Below, piece after piece: positions 53,436 to 62,838 of a DNA stretch of 64,000 bases (the first letter of the stretch is position 1; each line of letters begins with the position of its first letter). The notes beneath the pieces are model-generated. The model was not told where the DNA came from, did not search any database, and saw nothing but the letters and a program-made list of their open reading frames with translations. The position numbers were made by a program, and so were the translations under genes. The DNA is from Microbacterium sp. LKL04 (lineage in GTDB: Bacteria > Actinomycetota > Actinomycetes > Actinomycetales > Microbacteriaceae), in contig NZ_LT627736.1 of the NCBI RefSeq assembly GCF_900102005.1, positions 2,480,001 through 2,544,000 of the forward strand, written 5' to 3'.

Positions 53436-53953
53436 CCGTCTCGCTCGTCCTCGTGATCATCATGGGTGTGCTCTTCGCCGCCGGCGTCTACGCGATGCTG
53501 GAGCGCAGCCTCACGCGCGTCCTCATCGGCTTCCTGCTCCTGGGTAACGCTGCGAACCTCTTCCTCTTGATCGTCATGGGTGCTCCCGGCGTCGCGCCCT
53601 TCTTCGGCAGCGACGGCGAGGGTGAGGAGTTCAGCGATCCGCTGCCGCAGGCCCTGTCGCTGACGGCCATCGTCATCACGTTCGCGATCTCGTCGTTCCT
53701 GCTCGCGCTCATCTACCGCTCCTGGCAGCTGGGACAGGCCGACACGGTCGCCGACGACGAGGCCGACCGCGAGGTGCGCGAGCGCGGCGCCCGCGACGAA
53801 GAGACGATGGACGACGAGATCACCGACGAGGACGACGACGCCACGACCGACTTCATCGGGACGGAGACCTCCCCCATCGTGATCCTCCACGCGCAGGACA
53901 TCGCCGAACTGCGCGACGACGCCCCCACCGACAAGCCGGGAGGGCACCGATGA
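53432..53953 (+). CDS. mrpC: Na+/H+ antiporter subunit C (MrpC)
   Basis: 173 residues, NuoK-like: three TM segments (LVLVIIMGVLFAAGVYAML, RVLIGFLLLGNAANLFLLIVMG, LTAIVITFAISSFLLALIYRSW). The loop SDPLPQALSLTAIVIT is the conserved MrpC/NuoK element. The C-terminus carries an unusual tail of about 70 highly acidic residues (DDEADREVRERGARDEETMD), longer than typical MrpC (about 110-115 residues). ATGA overlap with mrpA. Confidence 0.93.
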   Translation: MTVSLVLVIIMGVLFAAGVYAMLERSLTRVLIGFLLLGNAANLFLLIVMGAPGVAPFFGSDGEGEEFSDPLPQALSLTAIVITFAISSFLLALIYRSWQLGQADTVADDEADREVRERGARDEETMDDEITDEDDDATTDFIGTETSPIVILHAQDIAELRDDAPTDKPGGHR

Positions 53954-55521
53954 CCGCCCTCGTCCCCCTGCTCGTCACGCTGCCGCTCCTCGGCGCGGGC
54001 ATCGCGCTGATCTTCGGGCGTCGGCGTCGGGTGCAGGTCGGGGTCTCGATCGTCACCCTCACCGTCGCCGCGGTCATCGCCGCCGTGCTGCTGTACTACG
54101 TGGACGTCAGCGGGATGCCGCTGGCCGTCTCGGTCGGCGGATGGCCGATCCCGTTCGGCATCGTCCTATACGTCGACCGGCTGGCCGCGCTCCTCGTGCT
54201 CGTCTCCAGCATCGTGCTCCTGGCCGTCCTCCTCTTCTCCGTGGGTCAGGGCGCCGCGGACGGCGATGAGGAGACGCCGGTTTCGATCTTCCACCCGTCG
54301 TACCTGATCCTCGCCGCCGGCATCTTCAACGCGTTCATCGCGGGCGACCTCTTCAACCTCTACGTCGGGTTCGAGATCCTGCTCGTCGCGTCGTACGTGC
54401 TCATCACGCTGGGGTCCACCGAGTCCCGCATCCGCACCGGCGTCGTCTACATCGTCGTCTCACTGGTCTCATCGATCCTCTTCCTCGCCGCCATCGCGGC
54501 GATCTACGGCGCCCTCGGCACCGTCAACATGGCGCAGCTCGCCGACCGGATGGGGGAGCTCCCCGACGAGGTGCAGCTCGTGCTGCATCTGATGCTGCTG
54601 CTCGCCTTCAGCATCAAGGCCGCGGTCTTCCCGCTGTCGTTCTGGCTGCCCGACTCGTACCCGACCGCGCCGGCGCCGGTCACCGCGGTCTTCGCCGGAT
54701 TGCTGACCAAGGTCGGCGTCTACGCGATGATCCGCACCGAGACGCAGATCTTCCGCGACAACGACGTCAACCAACTGCTGCTGATCGTCGCGCTCGCCAC
54801 CATGATCGTCGGCATCCTCGGCGCCGTCGCTCAGGCCGAGCTCAAGCGCATCCTGTCGTTCACGCTCGTGAGCCACATCGGATACATGGTCTTCGGGCTC
54901 GCGATCGCGACGCCCGCGTCGCTGGGCGCCACGATCTACTACATGGTCCACCACATCGTGGTGCAGACGACGCTCTTCCTCGCGGTCGGGCTCGTCGAGC
55001 GCCGCGCAGGATCGACCTCGATCCTCAAGGTCAAGGGGCTCATGCGCGCGGCGCCGCTGCTGGCCGTGCTCTACTTCATCCCGGCGATCAACCTCGGCGG
55101 ACTGCCTCCCTTCTCGGGATTCATCGGCAAGTACGCGCTGTTCGATGCGGCCGCCGCCGTCGGCACGCCGATCATGTACGCGCTCATCGTCGCCGGCATC
55201 CTGACGTCCCTTCTCACCCTGTACGCCCTCATGCGAGCCTGGAACCTCTCGTTCTGGCGCGAGGAGGAGGACGCGAACGAGGAGTCCGGCGTCATCGACC
55301 GCATCTCGTACCTCGACGACGCCCCCGCCGCCGGCGTCCAGACGCAACGCCGCGTCATCCCGCGCATCATGACCGCCTCGACGACGGGCATGGTCGCCGT
55401 GACGATCGCACTGACCGTCTTCGCCGGTCCGCTCTACCACCTGTGCGCGAGCATGGGAGCGTCGCTCCTGAACCCCGTGAGCCTCACCCAGTTGCAGGAG
55501 GAGGTGAACGGTGGGAACTGA
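53950..55521 (+). CDS. mrpD: Na+/H+ antiporter subunit D (MrpD)
   Basis: 523 residues, NuoM/N-like, about 14 TM segments: LAAGIFNAFIAGDLFNLYVGFEIL, AAVFPLSFWLPDSYPTAPAPVTAVFAGLLTKVGVYA with the conserved Lys, and a Lys in LKRILSF. Homologous to MrpA and complex I antiporter subunits. ATGA overlap with mrpC. The C-terminal extension after about 430 includes a charged EEEDANEESG loop. 11-bp overlap with mrpE. Confidence 0.94.
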   Translation: MTALVPLLVTLPLLGAGIALIFGRRRRVQVGVSIVTLTVAAVIAAVLLYYVDVSGMPLAVSVGGWPIPFGIVLYVDRLAALLVLVSSIVLLAVLLFSVGQGAADGDEETPVSIFHPSYLILAAGIFNAFIAGDLFNLYVGFEILLVASYVLITLGSTESRIRTGVVYIVVSLVSSILFLAAIAAIYGALGTVNMAQLADRMGELPDEVQLVLHLMLLLAFSIKAAVFPLSFWLPDSYPTAPAPVTAVFAGLLTKVGVYAMIRTETQIFRDNDVNQLLLIVALATMIVGILGAVAQAELKRILSFTLVSHIGYMVFGLAIATPASLGATIYYMVHHIVVQTTLFLAVGLVERRAGSTSILKVKGLMRAAPLLAVLYFIPAINLGGLPPFSGFIGKYALFDAAAAVGTPIMYALIVAGILTSLLTLYALMRAWNLSFWREEEDANEESGVIDRISYLDDAPAAGVQTQRRVIPRIMTASTTGMVAVTIALTVFAGPLYHLCASMGASLLNPVSLTQLQEEVNGGN

Positions 55522-56110
55522 CATCCAGCGGAGCGCGCTGACCGGCATCTGGCGGCAGCTGCCGTTCTTCCTGTGGCTCGTCGCGCTCTGGATGCTGCTG
55601 TGGGGTCAGTTCACGGTGCTCGCCTTCCTCACCGGCGTCGTGGTCGCCGTCTTCGTGACGAGCGTCTTCCGCCTGCCCCCCGTCGAACTGTCGGGACGAC
55701 TCAACCCGTGGTGGCTGCTCGTCTTCACGCTCCAGTTCGTCGGTGCCGTCGTGAAGGGCTCGCTCGTCGTCGCGTGGCAGGTCGTGCGGCCCGGTCATCA
55801 GCCCGGCGTCTCGGTCGTCGCCGTGCCGCTCGTGACGGACGACGACCTGATCATGGCGCACGTGGGGGTCACGGCATCCCTCATTCCGGGATCGCTCGTC
55901 CTCGAGACCGACCGCGACCGCCGCATCCTGTACCTGCACGTCCTCGGAGCGTCGACGGATGCCGAGGTGGAGCAGCAGCGCCGGATGGTGCAGCGCTGGG
56001 AGGCACGGCTCGTCCGTGCGGTCGGCTCGCGGGCTCAGCTCGACGCCGTCCGCGCATCGCAGGCCGGCGCCGAGGGCATTCGCACGCGCGTGAAGGAGGA
56101 GAGCTCGTGA
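55511..56110 (+). CDS. mrpE: Na+/H+ antiporter subunit E (MrpE)
   Basis: 199 residues from GTG 55511. Two to three TM segments (FFLWLVALWMLLWGQFTVLAFLTGVVVAVFV, WWLLVFTLQFVGAVVKGSLVVAW) then a cytoplasmic domain with the MrpE signature LITPGSL-like SLIPGSLVLETDRDRRILYLHVL. GTGA overlap at 56107 with mrpF. Stabilises the complex. Confidence 0.93.
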   Translation: MGTDIQRSALTGIWRQLPFFLWLVALWMLLWGQFTVLAFLTGVVVAVFVTSVFRLPPVELSGRLNPWWLLVFTLQFVGAVVKGSLVVAWQVVRPGHQPGVSVVAVPLVTDDDLIMAHVGVTASLIPGSLVLETDRDRRILYLHVLGASTDAEVEQQRRMVQRWEARLVRAVGSRAQLDAVRASQAGAEGIRTRVKEESS

Positions 56111-56382
56111 CCACCATCCTCATCGTCCTCATCTGCGCCGTCTTCGGTGTCGCCGCACTCATGACCGTCTGGCGCATCATCATCGGTCCGTCGATCCTCG
56201 ACCGCGCGGTCGCCTCCGACGTGCTCCTGACGCTCCTCATCTGCGCGCTGGGCGCCGAGATGGCCATCAACCACCACACCCGAACCCTGCCGGTGCTGCT
56301 GATCGTCGCCGCCGTCGGCGTCTTCGGATCGGTTTCGATCGCCCGCTTCGTGGCGCGCCGCGACTCGGAGGTCGACCGATGA
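56107..56382 (+). CDS. mrpF: Na+/H+ antiporter subunit F (MrpF)
   Basis: 91-residue three-TM subunit starting at GTG 56107: LIVLICAVFGVAALMTVWRIIIGPSILDRAVASDVLL carries the family motif RIIIGPSILDRAVASD. The overlap of four bases at each end couples it to mrpE and mrpG. Confidence 0.94.
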   Translation: MTTILIVLICAVFGVAALMTVWRIIIGPSILDRAVASDVLLTLLICALGAEMAINHHTRTLPVLLIVAAVGVFGSVSIARFVARRDSEVDR

Positions 56383-56735
56383 TCGAGATCCTCCACGTCG
56401 TCGCCCTGCTGCTGATCCTCGTCGGCGCGCTCCTGTGCCTCACGGCCGCGATCGGCCTGATGCGGTTCCGGGACGTGCCTACGCGGCTGCACGCAGCCAC
56501 GAAGCCGCAGGTGCTCGGACTGCTGCTGATCGCCATCGCGATCGGCCTCGAGCTGCAGTCCTGGGCGGTCGTGGCGTTCCTCGTCCCCGTCCTGCTCATC
56601 CAGTTCGCGACCGCGCCGCTCTCGGCGCACATGGTCGGACGACAGGCCTACCGCAACGGCACGATCGATCGCCGGAACCTCCACGTCGACGAACTCGCCG
56701 AGGCGAAGGAGACCCCGCCCGCCGCGGGCGGCTGA
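56379..56735 (+). CDS. mrpG: Na+/H+ antiporter subunit G (MrpG)
   Basis: 118 residues, three TM segments: LLLILVGALLCLTAAIGLMRFRDVPTRLHAATKPQVLGLLLIAIAIGL contains the PTRLHAATK signature. Last gene of the operon; ends 1 bp from the stop of the convergent YhgE gene, the two stops forming the palindrome GGCTGACTCAGCC. Confidence 0.94.
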   Translation: MIEILHVVALLLILVGALLCLTAAIGLMRFRDVPTRLHAATKPQVLGLLLIAIAIGLELQSWAVVAFLVPVLLIQFATAPLSAHMVGRQAYRNGTIDRRNLHVDELAEAKETPPAAGG

Positions 56736-56736
56736 C

Positions 56737-58632
56737 TCAGCCGATCAGGCTCGGCTGCAGGTCCCGCATCGTCCGGCGGAACGTCATCCGCGTGACGCCC
56801 GCGACCGCGACCACCAGGGCGCCGACCAGCCAGGTCGCGAGGACCGCGGCATCCGTCCAGGCGCGCCCGGCCACACCGCCGTACATGACCTGCCGCATCG
56901 CGTCGACGACGTACCCCATCGGCAGGACGTGGTGCAGCGCGGCCAGCGGTGCCGGAAGCGTCTGCCACGGGAACGTGCCGCCCGCGGTGACGAGCTGCAG
57001 CACCATGAGGACGAGTCCGACGAACTGCCCCACCGACCCCAGCCAGACGTTGAGGGCGAGGATGATCGCCGCGAACGTCGCCGATGCGAGCAGCAGGATG
57101 CCGAGGGTCGGCAGCGGATGCGTGAACGAGAACCCCAGCGCGATCGAGAGCACGCCGAACAGCGACACCATCTGCACCGCGCCGAGGGCGGCCGGCGTGA
57201 GCCACCCCGCGAGGGTGACGCGGATGGGGGAGCGGAGCGCCGTGACGGCGCGCTTCGAGATCGGCTTCACGATCAGGAACAGGGCGTAGATGCCGATCCA
57301 GCCGGCGAGGGCGGCGAAGAACGGCGCGAGGCCCGCGCCGTAGTTCTGCGCCTGGGTGACGGACGCCTCGGAGATGCCGACCGGGTCCGAGAGGGTCGAC
57401 GCCTGCGCCTTGCGCGTGTCGGCGCTGTCGTCGGGGAGCTGCTGCGCACCGTCCCGCAGGCCGTCGCGGAGCTTTGTGGCGCCCTCGTCGAGGGTGTGGA
57501 TGCCGGAGGCCAGCGTGTGGGATCCCTCGTCGAGCTTGTGCGCACCGGCGTCGGCGCTCGCAACCCCGTCGGCGAGGGTGTGGGCGCCGGTCGCGGCCGT
57601 GGCGGCCCCCGACGCGAGCTTCGCGCTGCCGTCGGCGACCTGGGCGGCGCCGGCATCGAGGGCGTCGATCTGCGCGACGGCCTGCTGCACGCGCGTGTCG
57701 AGGTCGGCGACGCGGGTGCCGATCGGGTCGACGACGTCGAGCACCTGCGCGATCTGGGTGGCGTCGAGTCCCTGCTTCTGCAACCGTGCCGTGAGGTCGT
57801 CATGCAGCGACGGAACGGCGGACGCGGCCCGGTCCGCGGCGGAGCCGACGCGGTCGGCGATGCTCCGGAATTTCGCCGTGCCGCCCGAGACCTGCTCAGC
57901 GCCCGAGGTCAGGGACTGGAGTCCGTCGGACAGCGTGTCGATGCCCGACGCCAGTGAATCGGCACCGGTCCGGAGCTTCGCCGTCCCGTCCGCGAGGGTG
58001 GCGGCGCCGTCGGCGAGCGTGTCGGCACCGTCACCGGCGCTCGCGAGTCCGTCGGTCAGCTGACCGGCCCCGTCGGCCGCATCGAGGAGCTTCACCCGCA
58101 CGGTGTTGAGCGCATCGAGCATCGTGAGCCCGGCTTCACGGACCACTTTCTCCGTGACCGTCGTGCGGATCCGCGAGACCGCCTGACTGCCGATCGTCGA
58201 GGCGAGGTAATTGTTGGCGTCATTTGTGGTCAGGTCGATCTCGGCCTGCCGAGGGTCTTTCGACGAGATGGACGCGACGGATGAGGTGAAGTCGGCGGGG
58301 AGCGTGACGGCGAAATCGAACGAGCCGTCATCGAGGCCGCGTCGGGCGCCGGCGGCATCCACTTCGTGCCAGTCGAAGCTGCCGTCCTCGAGCAGCGAGT
58401 CGGCGACCTCGTCGCCCAGGTTGCGGTCGGCGCCGTTGAGGGTGGCCCCTTCGTCCTGCACGACGAGGGCAACGGGCACCTCCGACAGGTTGCCGTACGG
58501 GTCCTGGTTCGCCCACAGGTACAGGCCGCCGTAGAGGACCGGCACGAGGATCAGGGCGATGAGGGCGATGACCCGCATGCGGGTCGAGGTGAGGCGGCGC
58601 AGCTCGGCCGCGAACAGAGCGGGGATCTTCAC
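56737..58632 (-). CDS. YhgE/Pip-domain ABC-2-like membrane protein
   Basis: 631 residues. N-terminal TM (MRVIALIALILVPVLYGGLYLWANQD), a large extracellular middle (about 45-420) that includes a heptad-like repeat region of GADTLADGAATLADGTAKL units (Asp/Gly/Ala-rich, beta-helix or coiled-coil like, as in YhgE/Pip), then five C-terminal TMs with the ABC-2 permease motif. Phage-infection-protein/YhgE-type proteins are linked with secretion or phage adsorption in Gram-positives. Co-transcribed with the dead-ATPase and TetR genes by ATGA overlap. Confidence 0.88.
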   Translation of the reverse strand: MKIPALFAAELRRLTSTRMRVIALIALILVPVLYGGLYLWANQDPYGNLSEVPVALVVQDEGATLNGADRNLGDEVADSLLEDGSFDWHEVDAAGARRGLDDGSFDFAVTLPADFTSSVASISSKDPRQAEIDLTTNDANNYLASTIGSQAVSRIRTTVTEKVVREAGLTMLDALNTVRVKLLDAADGAGQLTDGLASAGDGADTLADGAATLADGTAKLRTGADSLASGIDTLSDGLQSLTSGAEQVSGGTAKFRSIADRVGSAADRAASAVPSLHDDLTARLQKQGLDATQIAQVLDVVDPIGTRVADLDTRVQQAVAQIDALDAGAAQVADGSAKLASGAATAATGAHTLADGVASADAGAHKLDEGSHTLASGIHTLDEGATKLRDGLRDGAQQLPDDSADTRKAQASTLSDPVGISEASVTQAQNYGAGLAPFFAALAGWIGIYALFLIVKPISKRAVTALRSPIRVTLAGWLTPAALGAVQMVSLFGVLSIALGFSFTHPLPTLGILLLASATFAAIILALNVWLGSVGQFVGLVLMVLQLVTAGGTFPWQTLPAPLAALHHVLPMGYVVDAMRQVMYGGVAGRAWTDAAVLATWLVGALVVAVAGVTRMTFRRTMRDLQPSLIG

Positions 58633-59327
58633 GAGAGGATGCCTTCGGTCGAAGAGTCGGTGAGGGCACGGCGCCGGGAGCGCAGGGCCGAGGTCGCCCG
58701 GAGGCGGGGCCGGCCGACACGACCCTGGCGGGCGGGGGGCTCAGCCTCGAGGGCCGTGGCGGCGGCCGTGCCGGCAATGACGAGGACGGCGAAGCCGCGT
58801 GCGGCGAAGTCCTTGGCGATGCGCTGCCAGTGCCGGGGATCGCCCCCGTGACGGTCGGGCGAGACGAGGACGAGCGCCTCGATGCCGCGTCGGAGGGCGG
58901 CGAGTTCGAGCAGCATCCGGATGCGGTCGTCGGCGTCGAGCTGCCCGATGGGTGTGCGTGCGAGCGGTCGCCAGCCGTGCTCGTCGAGCCAACGGCGGGC
59001 CGAGAGCGGATCGGCGCGCCGCCCGGCGAACATGAGCTCCTCTTCGACGACGCCGACGACGGCGACGTCGGGCGCCGGGTCGTTGACATCGGGGGCGTCG
59101 ACGAGGGCGACGACCTTCCTCAGCCGGCGGGGGCTGCGGCGGCCGTCGATCGTGACGGTGCCGGTGTCGGCTCGCATGCGTCCGCTGGCGATGAGACCGA
59201 GCACCGACGGGCGCTGTTCTGTCTCGGCGGTGGTGAGGGTGACGCGACCCGACGCGAACGTGGCGTCCGTCGCGGGAAGGATGCCGCCGGCGCGACCCTT
59301 CGAGACGTCGTCGAGCACGATCTTCAC
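58629..59327 (-). CDS. ABC-ATPase-like protein lacking a Walker A motif
   Basis: 232 residues from GTG 59327. The order of ABC-ATPase elements is recognisable: KIVLDDVSKGRAG start, the P-loop position reading TAETEQRPSVLGLIAS instead of GxxGxGKST, TGTVTIDGRR, then a signature-like QLDADDRIRMLLELAAL and a Walker B-like EALVLVSPDRHGGDP. The catalytic Lys and the Walker B Glu are missing, so it probably does not hydrolyse ATP. It precedes the YhgE gene (ATGA overlap), suggesting a regulatory or structural partner. Confidence 0.7.
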   Translation of the reverse strand: MKIVLDDVSKGRAGGILPATDATFASGRVTLTTAETEQRPSVLGLIASGRMRADTGTVTIDGRRSPRRLRKVVALVDAPDVNDPAPDVAVVGVVEEELMFAGRRADPLSARRWLDEHGWRPLARTPIGQLDADDRIRMLLELAALRRGIEALVLVSPDRHGGDPRHWQRIAKDFAARGFAVLVIAGTAAATALEAEPPARQGRVGRPRLRATSALRSRRRALTDSSTEGILS

Positions 59328-59935
59328 GCGCGGGCTCCTTCGAGCACCTCGTCGGCCTCCCGCCAGCCGAGGCCGGCGACGCCGAGGATCGCCCGGACGG
59401 CGACCGACGCGGCTTCGGGCCGGGCGGTGTCGAGCCGGGTGATGACGGTGCGCGCGGCCTCTTCGATCAGGCGCGCGACGGTCGCAGCGGGCATGTCGGT
59501 GCGGATCGTGCCCTCGTCGCGTCCCCGGGTCACGATCGCGAGGACCCGCCGGCGGACCGGGGTGAGCACCGCCGCGGTCTCCTCGATGTGCGAGTCGTCG
59601 AGGGCCACGGTCGCGGCGAACTGCACGTCGGCGGCGCCATCCCACAGCGCGAGGGCGAGACGGGCGAGGGCGACGGGCGCGGGGCCGCTGTCATCGACGT
59701 CGCCGGCCAGCGCGTTGAAGCGCTCGGCGCCGCCCAGGATCATGGCGCGCAGCAGCGTGTCGCGGTCGTCGAAGTGCCCGTAGAGCGCGCGACGGCTGAG
59801 CCCGGCGGCGCGCGCGATGGCGTCGATCGGAGCGTGGGGGTCTCGGGCGATGGTGGCCGCTGCCGCCGCGAGGATGTCCGCGCGGTTCGCCGCGGCATCC
59901 TTTCTCGGACGACGCGGCGATGCAGTCGTGGTCAC
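59324..59935 (-). CDS. TetR-family transcriptional repressor
   Basis: 203 residues from ATG 59935. HTH KDAAANRADILAAAAATIARDPHAPIDAIARAAGLSRRALYGHFDDRDTLL, helical effector domain ending LGWREADEVLEGARA. It is the first gene of the tetR-ABC-YhgE operon (GTGA overlap downstream) and likely autoregulates via the palindrome 15 bp before its start. Confidence 0.92.
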   Translation of the reverse strand: MTTTASPRRPRKDAAANRADILAAAAATIARDPHAPIDAIARAAGLSRRALYGHFDDRDTLLRAMILGGAERFNALAGDVDDSGPAPVALARLALALWDGAADVQFAATVALDDSHIEETAAVLTPVRRRVLAIVTRGRDEGTIRTDMPAATVARLIEEAARTVITRLDTARPEAASVAVRAILGVAGLGWREADEVLEGARA

Positions 59936-59949
59936 GCCACGATCATACG

Positions 59950-59973
59950 AAGTTGCACAATCGTGTGCAACTT
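59950..59973. promoter_or_regulatory. TetR operator, perfect inverted repeat
   Basis: AAGTTGCACA-ATCG-TGTGCAACTT: two perfect 10-bp arms, 4-bp spacer, 14 bp upstream of tetR. The clearest operator in the window and of the usual TetR architecture. Confidence 0.85.
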
Positions 59974-59987
59974 AATTCAGCGAGCTC

Positions 59988-61622
<1,635 letters not shown>

Positions 61623-61641
61623 TCATCCGCCGCGTTACGCA

Positions 61642-61659
61642 AATGTTACCGCTCACAAT
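61642..61659. promoter_or_regulatory. Operator B of the ytfQ operon
   Basis: AATGTTA-CCGC-TCACAAT. Its complement carries TGTGAGCGGTAACA, close in form to LacI-family operators. Confidence 0.65.
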
Positions 61660-61673
61660 CTAGCGCGGAGCAA

Positions 61674-61691
61674 AATGTGAAGGCTAACATT
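61674..61691. promoter_or_regulatory. Operator C of the ytfQ operon
   Basis: AATGTGA-AGGC-TAACATT, 32 bp from operator B (three helical turns) and 70 bp before the ytfQ start. Confidence 0.65.
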
Positions 61692-61760
61692 CGAGCAACC
61701 GGAAGCCATGGCGGCCCGGAACACCGGCGGTGAGCCGGACCCGAACAAGGAGGTTTTGGG

Positions 61761-62744
61761 ATGAAGAAGACTGCTTTCGCAGCAGCGGCCATGCTGGGGG
61801 CACTGGCACTCGTCGTCACCGGATGCGCGGGCAACGGCGCACCCGGCGCGGGTGGCAACGGTGGCGGCGGCGACCTGATCACGGTCGGGTTCGCACAGAC
61901 CGGCTCCGAGTCCGGGTGGCGCGCAGCCAACACCGAGTCGATGAAGAAGGCGTTCTCGGAGGAGAACGGGTTCAAGCTGACGTTCAACGCAGCGGACAAC
62001 AAGCAGGAGGCGCAGATCTCCGCCGTCCGCAACTTCATCAACCAGGGCGTCGACGCCATCGTCATCGCCCCGATCACGGTCGACGGCTGGGACGACGTCC
62101 TGAAGGAAGCGAAGGATGCCGGCATCCCGGTCATCCTCGAAGACCGCACGGTCTCGGCCAGTGACGACCTCTACGCCTCGTGGGTCGGCCTCGACTTCGA
62201 GCAGGAGGGTCGCACCGCCGGCGAGTGGGTCAAGGAGAACTTCGACGGCAAGGGCGCGAACCTCGTCGTCCTCGAGGGCACGACCGGCTCGTCGGCCGCA
62301 CTCGACCGCGCCACGGGCTTCAACGAGGCCATCGAGGGCACGGACGTCAAGGTGATGGACTCGCAGACGGGTGACTTCACCCGCGACGGCGGCAAGAAGG
62401 TCATGGAGGGCTACCTCCAGAAGTACGGCAAGGACATCAACGTGCTGTTCGCGCACAACGACGACATGGGTCTGGGTGCACTCGACGCCATCAAGGCGGC
62501 GGGACTGACCCCCGGCAAGGACATCCAGATCGTCACGATCGACGCGGTGAAGGACGGCATGACCGCCCTCGCGGGCGGCGAATTCAACTTCATCGTGGAG
62601 TGCAACCCGCTCCTGGGCGAGAAGGCCGCCGAGCTCGTGAAGTCCGTCGTCGACGGCAAGACCGTCGAGAAGCGCACGATCGTCGAGGACCAGTCGTTCA
62701 CGCAGGAGCAGGCCGCCGAGGTCCTGGACTCCCGCCCGTACTGA
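61761..62744 (+). CDS. ytfQ: Sugar ABC transporter substrate-binding lipoprotein, YtfQ-like
   Basis: 327 residues from ATG 61761 with AAGGAGG 8 bp upstream. Lipobox (LALVVTGC, Cys22). Periplasmic-binding fold of the ribose/galactofuranose (CUT2) type: VGFAQTGSESGWRAANTESMKKAF, FINQGVDAIVIAPITVDGWDDVLKEAKDAGIPVILEDR, GTTGSSAALDRATGFNEAIE, VLFAHNDDMGLGALDAI. Sequence and order match E. coli YtfQ, the galactofuranose-binding protein. Substrate may be galactofuranose, arabinose or ribose. The following hairpin is a likely mRNA-stabilising element. Confidence 0.9.
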   Translation: MKKTAFAAAAMLGALALVVTGCAGNGAPGAGGNGGGGDLITVGFAQTGSESGWRAANTESMKKAFSEENGFKLTFNAADNKQEAQISAVRNFINQGVDAIVIAPITVDGWDDVLKEAKDAGIPVILEDRTVSASDDLYASWVGLDFEQEGRTAGEWVKENFDGKGANLVVLEGTTGSSAALDRATGFNEAIEGTDVKVMDSQTGDFTRDGGKKVMEGYLQKYGKDINVLFAHNDDMGLGALDAIKAAGLTPGKDIQIVTIDAVKDGMTALAGGEFNFIVECNPLLGEKAAELVKSVVDGKTVEKRTIVEDQSFTQEQAAEVLDSRPY

Positions 62745-62784
62745 TCGGTCGCCACCCCTCACGATCCGCTCGGATCACCGAACC

Positions 62785-62817
62785 ACCGCCGGGGACCGGA
62801 TTCCGGTCCCCGGCGGT
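62785..62817 (+). terminator. Intra-operon hairpin after the ytfQ-like gene
   Basis: Perfect 15-bp stem (62785-62799 / 62803-62817) with a 3-nt loop, between ytfQ and the ATPase gene. Same layout as the hairpin at 33139 after the other binding-protein gene. Confidence 0.75.
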
Positions 62818-62838
62818 CATCACGGAAAGGCGCGCCCC

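Noticed and set aside
57450..58100. Repeated Asp/Gly/Ala units in the YhgE gene as a DNA repeat or CRISPR-like array
   Set aside because: The repetition is at the protein level (GA-xxLADG units) within one long frame and is typical of YhgE/Pip proteins.
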